Assembly: GCF_001048695.1 (NCBI RefSeq)
Contig: NZ_CVRB01000002.1
Coordinates: 682,001 to 746,000 of the forward strand
From: Neobacillus massiliamazoniensis
Lineage (GTDB): Bacteria; Bacillota; Bacilli; Bacillales; Cytobacillaceae
DNA: 64,000 nt
Direction: 5' to 3'
Shown: piece after piece, positions 53,555 through 64,000 of the stretch
Layout of the letters: every line of letters starts with the position of its first letter
Position numbering within the stretch: position 1 is the first letter of the stretch
The notes under the pieces: generated by a model
What the model was told of the DNA's origin: nothing
Databases searched by the model: none
What the model saw: the letters and a program-made list of their open reading frames with translations, nothing else
Program-made: the position numbers and the translations under genes

Positions 53555-55102
53555 TTAATACATTTCAGATGTTGTTTTTGCTTGCATATGAAGTAGCAAG
53601 TAGTCTGGGCCGCCTGCTTTGGAGTCGGTACCGGACATATTGAAACCGCCAAATGGCTGATAGCCGACGATAGCACCTGTACAGCCGCGGTTAAAGTATA
53701 GGTTACCGACATGGAAGTCTTCACGAGCTTGCTCCATGTGTGCACGGTTTGTTGTGATAACTGCACCTGTTAAGCCGTACTCGGTATTGTTAGCAATTTC
53801 GATTGCTTCATCGAAGTTTTTCGCTTTTGTAAAGCCGACAACTGGGCCGAAGATTTCTTCTTGCATGATGCGTGCTTTTGGATCAAGATCAGCAAAGATT
53901 GTTGGCTTAATGAAGTAGCCTTCGGAGTCATCTCCTTCGCCTCCAGCCATTAACTTACCTTCTTGCTTGCCGATTTCGATGTATTCCATGATTTTTTTGA
54001 AAGCATTGTTATCGATAACTGGACCAGTATAATGGCTTTGATCAACTGGATTACCGATTGTTAATTGATTCGTTAATTCTACAACACGATTCAATACTTG
54101 ATCGTAGACATCTTCAACAATGACAGCGCGGGAACATGCTGAACATTTTTGTCCTGAGAAACCGAATGCTGATGCCATAATGGATTGCGCAGCAAGCTCA
54201 AGATCTGCTTCAGAATCAACAACAATTGTATCTTTTCCGCCCATTTCGGCAATTAAGCGTTTCATCCAAATTTGACCTGGGTTCAATTTTGAAGAACGGT
54301 CAAAAATGCGAAGTCCCACTTCTCTAGAACCTGTGAAGCTAACGAAACGGGTATCTTTATGGTCAACTAAATAGTCTCCCACTTCTGCACCGCTTCCTGG
54401 TACGAAGTTTAATACACCTTTTGGTAGTCCGGCTGCTTCCATTACTTCCACAAATTTAGCTGCAACAATAGGCGTTGTGGAAGCCGGCTTTAATAGGACG
54501 GTATTCCCTGACACAATAGCAGCTACCGCTGTACCTGCCATAATCGCAAATGGGAAGTTCCATGGTGATATGATAATTCCCACTCCAAGTGGAATATAAT
54601 GATAACGGTTATATTCGTCTGGACGGCTGTTCATTGGTACGCCATCTTTTAGCGCTAGCATTTGACGTCCATAATATTCAAGGAAGTCGATACCTTCTGC
54701 AACCTCAACATCTGCTTCACGCCATGATTTACCTGCTTCTTTTGTTAAAAGAGCAGAAAACTCACTCTTACGGCGGCGAATCATCGTTGCCGCTTTAAAA
54801 AGGACATCCGCACGAACTTCCGGTTTAACTTTTTTCCAAGTTTTGAAAGCTTCGACCGCAGCCTGCATAGCTTTTTCAGCAAGCTCTTGATTTGCTTTTG
54901 AAACGCGACCGATTATTTCTTCTTTATTAGCTGGATTATAAGAAACGATTTTCTCTTCAGTTGTAATTCTATCTCCGCCAATGACAAGATCGTAATCTTG
55001 ACCAAGATATCCCTCAACTGTTTTTAACCCCTTAAGATAGGACAGGCGGTTTTCCTCTGTCGAAAAATCTGTGAATGGTTCATGTTTATATGCTTGTACC
55101 AT
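53555..55102 (-). CDS. pruA: L-glutamate gamma-semialdehyde dehydrogenase
   Basis: 515 aa NAD-dependent aldehyde dehydrogenase that oxidises glutamate semialdehyde (P5C) to glutamate in proline/arginine breakdown. Catalytic Cys in [15 protein letters not shown], Glu in [21 protein letters not shown] cofactor site. The best match is the Bacillus RocA/PruA type. Its promoter has a cre-like site. Confidence 0.93.
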   Translation of the reverse strand: MVQAYKHEPFTDFSTEENRLSYLKGLKTVEGYLGQDYDLVIGGDRITTEEKIVSYNPANKEEIIGRVSKANQELAEKAMQAAVEAFKTWKKVKPEVRADVLFKAATMIRRRKSEFSALLTKEAGKSWREADVEVAEGIDFLEYYGRQMLALKDGVPMNSRPDEYNRYHYIPLGVGIIISPWNFPFAIMAGTAVAAIVSGNTVLLKPASTTPIVAAKFVEVMEAAGLPKGVLNFVPGSGAEVGDYLVDHKDTRFVSFTGSREVGLRIFDRSSKLNPGQIWMKRLIAEMGGKDTIVVDSEADLELAAQSIMASAFGFSGQKCSACSRAVIVEDVYDQVLNRVVELTNQLTIGNPVDQSHYTGPVIDNNAFKKIMEYIEIGKQEGKLMAGGEGDDSEGYFIKPTIFADLDPKARIMQEEIFGPVVGFTKAKNFDEAIEIANNTEYGLTGAVITTNRAHMEQAREDFHVGNLYFNRGCTGAIVGYQPFGGFNMSGTDSKAGGPDYLLLHMQAKTTSEMY

Positions 55103-55122
55103 CGATTAAACCCTCCCATGTA

Positions 55123-55181
55123 TTAAAACGTTTTCATTCACTCCAATGCCCATTGTATCATGATTTATTTCAAAGTATCAA
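55123..55181 (-). promoter_or_regulatory. pruA promoter with cre-like CcpA site
   Basis: -35 TTGATA (55181-55176), 18-bp spacer, -10 TACAAT (55157-55152). TGAAAACGTTTTAA (55136-55123) matches the cre consensus TGWNANCGNTNWCA with one mismatch. It lies about +9 to +22, where CcpA would block elongation. Confidence 0.65.
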
Positions 55182-55310
55182 ACGAGAAATTTTAGAAGTA
55201 TATTAGTAGAATCTTTCTAATTTTCTGTAGATTAACACTAGATTACCAGTAACAAAATAGGATGAATTTAGTAGACTTTTAGATAAAAAAGTCGTATTTT
55301 GGTTTTTGTC

Positions 55311-55519
55311 AAAGGCTGTGTTAAAGGTCATTGTCGATTTTTGAAACTATGTTGATTGGAGCGGAAGGCGCGAGATCCTCGAAAATGCTATCGCATTTTC
55401 CTTCGTGCGGTGTAGTTTCGAAGAAGCTGATTCAACGTCCTGCGGGAGTACGGGGCAGGGGAGCCCGCGGATGCTCGCTTCTTGAGCGCAAATCAACAGG
55501 CAAGTTTAACACAGCCTTT
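55311..55519. repeat. MITE-like dispersed repeat, family B, copy 2
   Basis: 209 bp with perfect 15-bp terminal inverted repeats AAAGGCTGTGTTAAA / TTTAACACAGCCTTT. Internal blocks are the reverse of those at 52024 (TTGATTGGAGCGGAAGGCGC at one end). The flanks share TTTGTCAAA. Non-coding. Confidence 0.8.
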
Positions 55520-55532
55520 GTCAAAAAAAAAA

Positions 55533-55548
55533 CCGGCATTTCTGCCGG
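55533..55548 (-). terminator. camS terminator
   Basis: CCGGCA / TGCCGG stem followed by ten T on the minus strand. Confidence 0.85.
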
Positions 55549-55550
55549 AT

Positions 55551-56699
55551 CTAATTACTATAAATGTGAACAAACGGTTCCGTATCATTGGCTTTACGGA
55601 CAATCAGAGATTCAGGTCCGTTAACGGACGTGACATTGACCGAGACGTTAATATATTTAGGAAAACGCTCCATAACAAGGCCTGCCACATATTGGGTAAA
55701 GCCGATTGCTTCCGTTTCTCCATAAAATTGAATTGGAATTGTAATATCTAAATTTTGTAACTGGTCCCCAGCATAAAAGGCTTTTCCAATCACACCATTA
55801 AAGTTAGGGAAGTATGATTCTACGTCCTGTTTAAAGTTTAAAAAGTTGGTCAAATCATCACGATGATCCTTCTGTGCATCATCAGATGGAAATAAATAAT
55901 ATTTTTCTTTCACATCATTCCACTTATCAATACTGGAGTTACCCTTGTCAACTGATGTGTACATAATGAAGTTTCCTGGAACAACAGAGGTTTTACTCTG
56001 TGTATCAAAAAGACCAATTGTAATCGGAACATTACTTAAATCTTTCATCCCACGAAGGCGTTTAAGAACTTCTTGGGCGATGCTTTTTCCTTGTGCCACC
56101 AAGTCGTTATAGGCAATTGCTTTCTCATTGGTTGGGCCATATTGAACCGTTTGATAGTAATAAGTCGAATTCAAAGCTAAGCCAATCGCAACTCCTCCAA
56201 GTGATACATTGCCTTTATCATCTTTCGTTAAATAATCTTGCTCTGAAATATGAGCTAAATAGATCGGAGGGTTACTGCCGTCATCAACTGGGTTTAAGCC
56301 GACGTTATCTTGAGGCTTAATTCCTTTATCCTTTAATTGTTGATCTGTATATTTTCGATTTAGCCAGGACTTAATCGTATCTTTCTTAAGATACTGCCCT
56401 TCTTGAAAATAATATTTATCAGTTGAAAAAGTATTTTGGGCAATTCTTTGCAAACCTGTTTCAAATTCATTGATATCATATCTTGTATTTAGATCGGCAA
56501 CAGTCATACCACGTGCTGCGCTAGGCTCAAACGGCAAAACCGTCCGATAGTATTGATCTGAAATATTATATTTCGGAATAATCGCTTTCCCTTTTGTTTT
56601 TTCCTGTTGTTGACTAGTGTCATTTTGCTTTTGAAAGTTTGGGGCACAAGCGCTCAGCAAAAAAACAACGGAAAGTGCGAGCAATGCGAGTTTTCTCAC
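55551..56699 (-). CDS. camS: CamS family sex-pheromone lipoprotein precursor
   Basis: 382 aa. Lipoprotein signal with lipobox LLSAC (Cys18), then a CamS domain (ISDQYYRTVLPFEPSAARGM in parts). In enterococci the signal peptide is the pheromone; in Bacillus (yerH) the function is unclear. Follows ligA by 14 bp as in B. subtilis. Confidence 0.9.
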   Translation of the reverse strand: MRKLALLALSVVFLLSACAPNFQKQNDTSQQQEKTKGKAIIPKYNISDQYYRTVLPFEPSAARGMTVADLNTRYDINEFETGLQRIAQNTFSTDKYYFQEGQYLKKDTIKSWLNRKYTDQQLKDKGIKPQDNVGLNPVDDGSNPPIYLAHISEQDYLTKDDKGNVSLGGVAIGLALNSTYYYQTVQYGPTNEKAIAYNDLVAQGKSIAQEVLKRLRGMKDLSNVPITIGLFDTQSKTSVVPGNFIMYTSVDKGNSSIDKWNDVKEKYYLFPSDDAQKDHRDDLTNFLNFKQDVESYFPNFNGVIGKAFYAGDQLQNLDITIPIQFYGETEAIGFTQYVAGLVMERFPKYINVSVNVTSVNGPESLIVRKANDTEPFVHIYSN

Positions 56700-56713
56700 T
56701 TCGTTAACACCTC

Positions 56714-60965
<4,252 letters not shown>

Positions 60966-61031
60966 TTATTTTCACCACCATACCAAACGTTTGTTCTAAT
61001 TTTATCGTTTATTTGCAGCATATGCAACTGT

Positions 61032-61715
61032 CTAGCGGACACTTTTGACCGTCTCAATCGCTTGTTCGAAATCATCATAAATGGCGTTCCCGACCACAAT
61101 TACATCGGCAAACCGGGACATTTCTGAAGCTTGATCAGTTGTCGATATTCCCCCGCCATAAAAAAGGACTGTGTTGTTAAGAACCTTTTTTACTTTTGCC
61201 AACAGCTCTATATCGCCGTATCGTCCACTATATTCCAAATAAAAAATCGGCAGCTGAAACATTTTCTCCGCTATCATTGCATAGGCCGTAACATCTTCGT
61301 CCGATAACTCAGTATTTGCGGATGTAAGCTGGGCTGCCTTACAATCGTTATTCATAATGCAGTAGCCTTCCATCACAATTTCTTGCCAATCCATGAGGTC
61401 ACCATATTCCTTTACGGCTTGATGGTGAAGCCCGGTAATCCAATTTGGATCGCTACTATTTAAAACCGTTGGGATAAAATACAGGTCAAAACCAGGTGTA
61501 ACGGTCTCAATACTCGAAACTTCTAATACACATGGAACTGTATAACGGCGGATTCTTGCCATGAGATCAAGGACATTTTCGAGCGTCACTCCATCGGTAC
61601 CACCAACAATGACAGCATCCGTACCCGATTCACAAATTTTTTCTAGTCTTTCATCTGGTATCTCTTTATTTGGGTCGAGTTTAAACACATGACGCCACTC
61701 TTGAAAATCGTACAT
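61032..61715 (-). CDS. pcrB: heptaprenylglyceryl phosphate synthase
   Basis: 227 aa TIM-barrel prenyltransferase. [34 protein letters not shown] and [14 protein letters not shown] are PcrB signatures. Joins heptaprenyl diphosphate to glycerol-1-phosphate. Upstream of pcrA by about 66 bp. Confidence 0.93.
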   Translation of the reverse strand: MYDFQEWRHVFKLDPNKEIPDERLEKICESGTDAVIVGGTDGVTLENVLDLMARIRRYTVPCVLEVSSIETVTPGFDLYFIPTVLNSSDPNWITGLHHQAVKEYGDLMDWQEIVMEGYCIMNNDCKAAQLTSANTELSDEDVTAYAMIAEKMFQLPIFYLEYSGRYGDIELLAKVKKVLNNTVLFYGGGISTTDQASEMSRFADVIVVGNAIYDDFEQAIETVKSVR

Positions 61716-61819
61716 CCCAAAATCCTCCCCACTCTATTTCCATTACACCATTATAGCATTTGCTGATTCGTTTCAAAAAGAAAACACTGATGTAAATCTT
61801 AGAAATGTTAACCAACAAG

Positions 61820-61857
61820 AAAAGCGGAAGCGCCTTGCCCAGGGGCGACAGGCAAAG
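61820..61857. repeat. family A repeat fragment
   Basis: AAAAGCGGAAGCGCCTTG and GGGGCGACAGGCAAAG match one end of the family A elements at 15574 and 53281; the rest is missing. Lies in the yerC-pcrB gap. Confidence 0.65.
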
Positions 61858-61879
61858 AATAATTTTTTGACAATATAAA

Positions 61880-61903
61880 AACCGAAGATCATTCTCTTCG
61901 GTT
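61880..61903 (-). terminator. yerC terminator
   Basis: AACCGAAGA / TCTTCGGTT hairpin, overlapping the last bases of yerC, then TTTT on the minus strand. Confidence 0.75.
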
Positions 61904-62216
61904 AGTCTTCAGCAATTGAGCTGTTTTTTTCTTTTATTCGCTCTAGTACCATCTCATAGGAATCACTGCCAAAGTTTAAGCAGCGCTTTACACGGGATAT
62001 GGTTGCAGTGCTAGCACCCGTTTCGACTTCGATTTTGTGATACGTGTTTCCATCGCGAAGCATTCTTGCCACATCCAGTCGCTGTGCCAAAGACTGAATT
62101 TCATTAATGGTGCATAAATCATCAAAAAAACGATAACATTCTTCTATATCCTTTAATGAAAGAACCGCTTGAAATAATTGATCCAGTTCTTTTCCGCGTA
62201 ATTTATCTATTTGCAT
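61902..62216 (-). CDS. yerC: YerC/YecD family TrpR-like protein
   Basis: 104 aa. TrpR fold with IQSLAQRLDVARMLRDGNTYHKIEVETGASTATISRVKR in parts (helix-turn-helix). Conserved in the yer region. Operator unknown in this host. Confidence 0.9.
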   Translation of the reverse strand: MQIDKLRGKELDQLFQAVLSLKDIEECYRFFDDLCTINEIQSLAQRLDVARMLRDGNTYHKIEVETGASTATISRVKRCLNFGSDSYEMVLERIKEKNSSIAED

Positions 62217-62246
62217 TTGTATACCCCTTCAATCGATATATTTATT

Positions 62247-63290
62247 TCACATGAAAACACTTTTTTCTAGACCTGGATTAGTTGGAACCACATTTACCCA
62301 TGTATGTCCTTGTACAAGTGGAACCTCTACGCCATTTTTCATTGGAACAATTCTCCCGTTTTGATTGGCCCAATCCACTGCGTTTACCTTTCCTTTTTGC
62401 ACAAGGTATCCTCTTCCGCCAGATTTCAAATCTATCTCTCTTCTGCCATCATTATCAATGACTTGATGCTTTGCATCAATAATAAAAATATTATCCAGCA
62501 GAACAGGCTCATTCGTATCAAAATCTATGGTCTGCTTCCCATCTGAATAAAAGCGTTTATACTTGCCAAGCGCTGCATCATATTCAAAGGTAGAATCGGA
62601 AGTATGACTGGACGAATAATTAATCTTTACCGAGGTTGCTTCATCTCCTGTTATTTTTTTACTGTCATCTTCTGACATAAATAAATAGGCAGGTGGCTTA
62701 TAATCCATTGAATAGTGCCTTATTTCCGCACCCTTTACAATGTTATCAAAAGAAATATACGAATTGTGAGGCGCTTTTCTAAAGCTCGCTCGTTTAAAAA
62801 GGGTACCATCATATTGCATTCCATTTAGATTATCCACATAGCCCTGGTCGAGCAATTCCTTTGCCTCAGGACTGTACCCATGCGCAATATAAAGGGCACC
62901 CAGCCCTTTAGCGAGTTCAATATAATAATCCCTTGCGCTTCGAACAGGGCCAATATTCGCCGGTTTTTCACTTTGAAATATGGCAAGATAACGAGTTATG
63001 TCGCCCTCCGCCAGAATTTCATAAACAATATCTGCCTTATTTAATCCAGATTGGGGCCGTGCTAGTGGATGATTATTTACCATCACTGCTACTGCTCTTC
63101 CGTCTGTTTTCGTTTGCGAGCCTTTTCCGGTTAAAGGGAATGAATAGGGATCAGCATTTTTCCTCTCCTCTTTTTTCTCCACCTTTGTTACCGGTTTTTC
63201 ATTTTTTTCCGGCTCCTTAGCTTTTTCTTTATTACTGCAACTAGAAAGCAACATCAGGACAGCCACCATAGCAACAGCCCATTTTTTCAT
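62247..63290 (-). CDS. yerB: YerB family lipoprotein (DUF3048)
   Basis: 347 aa. Signal with lipobox LLSSC, a Lys/Glu-rich linker, then DUF3048: VMVNNHPLARPQSGLNKADIVYEI, GPVRSARDYYIELA and the C-terminal GHTWVNVVPTNPGLE. Outer-surface protein of unknown function. Confidence 0.9.
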   Translation of the reverse strand: MKKWAVAMVAVLMLLSSCSNKEKAKEPEKNEKPVTKVEKKEERKNADPYSFPLTGKGSQTKTDGRAVAVMVNNHPLARPQSGLNKADIVYEILAEGDITRYLAIFQSEKPANIGPVRSARDYYIELAKGLGALYIAHGYSPEAKELLDQGYVDNLNGMQYDGTLFKRASFRKAPHNSYISFDNIVKGAEIRHYSMDYKPPAYLFMSEDDSKKITGDEATSVKINYSSSHTSDSTFEYDAALGKYKRFYSDGKQTIDFDTNEPVLLDNIFIIDAKHQVIDNDGRREIDLKSGGRGYLVQKGKVNAVDWANQNGRIVPMKNGVEVPLVQGHTWVNVVPTNPGLEKSVFM

Positions 63291-63335
63291 CTAGAGAACA
63301 CCCCTACTTCTTTGCCGCTTTAGTCCATTTATATT

Positions 63336-64000
63336 TTAACGCATTATAGACGGAAAGAGTACTGTTTTATTCATGACATCAAACATTCCTCGCTGGGTAA
63401 TACGGATATAAGGCAAATGGGTGGAAGAAAAGAACAATAAGCTATAAATCGGATCTGAAAAAGAATAACCACGGATTCGTAATTCTTCTAGCAATCTCTT
63501 TTCTCCTGACATTAATTCTTGAACAGGAAGGTCGGACATTATTCCCCCTAAATGTAATGGCAGCTCACAAACGACTTCTCCATTCTCTGCCATCACAATC
63601 CCACCGCCTAATTCTTTCATTTTATTGAAAGCAAAAAGCATATCCTGTTTGTTTTTTCCAATTAAAATAATATCTCCTGTATTGGAAAATGAACTGGCAA
63701 GGGCATTTAATTTGGTAGCAAAACCTTTCACTAACGTATTAATTCTCCACTTTCCTTTTCGATCAATCAAGGTCAAGAAGCATTCATCATGATCGGAAGG
63801 AAGTTCATCTCCAGAAACATCAATCGAAATGGAATACGGTTTTGTGATAACCGAGTTTTCCATTTGAATCCCAAATGGCATCGAATATTGCATATCATCC
63901 AATGATAATTCCCAATCGATCTCCATCTTTTTCAATCCATATTCTGCCCAATTAACAGAAGGATAAGCATCCAGCGATTTCCCATCACGTTTGACCCAAA
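63336..64000 (-). CDS. yerA: adenine deaminase family protein YerA, C-terminal part
   Basis: About 221 codons visible; the frame is open to the right edge (WVKRDGKSLDAYPSVNWAEYG precedes the first in-frame TTG at 63935), so the gene continues beyond 64000. Matches the C-terminal domain of adenine-deaminase-like YerA (DRKGKWRINTLVKGFA, NKMKELGGGIVMAENGEVV). Next to yerB as in B. subtilis. Confidence 0.88.
   Translation of the reverse strand, partial: WVKRDGKSLDAYPSVNWAEYGLKKMEIDWELSLDDMQYSMPFGIQMENSVITKPYSISIDVSGDELPSDHDECFLTLIDRKGKWRINTLVKGFATKLNALASSFSNTGDIILIGKNKQDMLFAFNKMKELGGGIVMAENGEVVCELPLHLGGIMSDLPVQELMSGEKRLLEELRIRGYSFSDPIYSLLFFSSTHLPYIRITQRGMFDVMNKTVLFPSIMR

Noticed and set aside
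55331..55624. Plus-strand ORF of 97 residues
   Set aside because: Crosses the MITE-like repeat and the camS terminator; composition follows the repeat.

Overview
The window looks like chromosomal DNA of a Bacillaceae member close to Bacillus/Neobacillus. It is low to moderate in GC, has AGGAGG-type ribosome sites and strong U-tailed terminators, and most genes are on the minus strand. It keeps pieces of the conserved B. subtilis yer neighbourhood: yerA-yerB-yerC-pcrB-pcrA-ligA-camS at the right end, gatCAB in the middle, and dgkB-rlmCD to the left. Accessory genes lie between these blocks. I cannot fix the species from sequence alone.

Left part (1-16500): an M20 dipeptidase, RlmCD-type rRNA methyltransferase, the pncB-pncA NAD salvage genes and DgkB. 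Then comes a five-gene ECF sigma module: sigma factor, zinc-binding anti-sigma factor, a membrane protein with three PG-x-GH repeats, a 30-residue membrane peptide and a LiaF-like protein. After that are plsY, a thioredoxin-like protein, a GntR/DUF1648 pair and an alpha/beta hydrolase cut off from its own lipoprotein signal peptide.

17200-20900: a compact alkylation-damage cluster. It holds adaA, ogt, a 2OG-Fe(II) oxygenase and an SPL-type radical SAM protein in one overlapping operon, with alkA divergent. Two members go beyond the classical adaA-adaB/alkA set.

21000-40000: gatCAB, small accessory genes, a VanZ remnant, OsmC, FosB, a peptide transporter, murT-gatD (with an odd 137-nt overlap), a lysozyme-like protein, YueI, the glyoxylate shunt pair aceB-aceA, NUDIX, DUF3267, the lipid II flippase Amj and YwbE.

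40000-56000: a TetR-MFS efflux cassette with three operator copies, bracketed by inverted dispersed repeats. A nitrite reductase plus sirohaem operon (nirB-nirD-cobA/hemD-sirB-sirC) follows, preceded by two FNR-type boxes placed exactly at -41.5 and -71.5 of a TACAAT promoter. Then come a putative copper-linked membrane/lipoprotein locus, pruA with a cre site, and several dispersed repeats.

The most unusual feature is intergenic. Several gaps carry short arrays with locus-specific words: four loci repeat at 20-21 bp, two at 50-51 bp with a hairpin in every unit, and one at 52 bp. Three genes also appear to start at rare codons (ATT, ATT/ATC, CTG) placed behind well-spaced ribosome sites.
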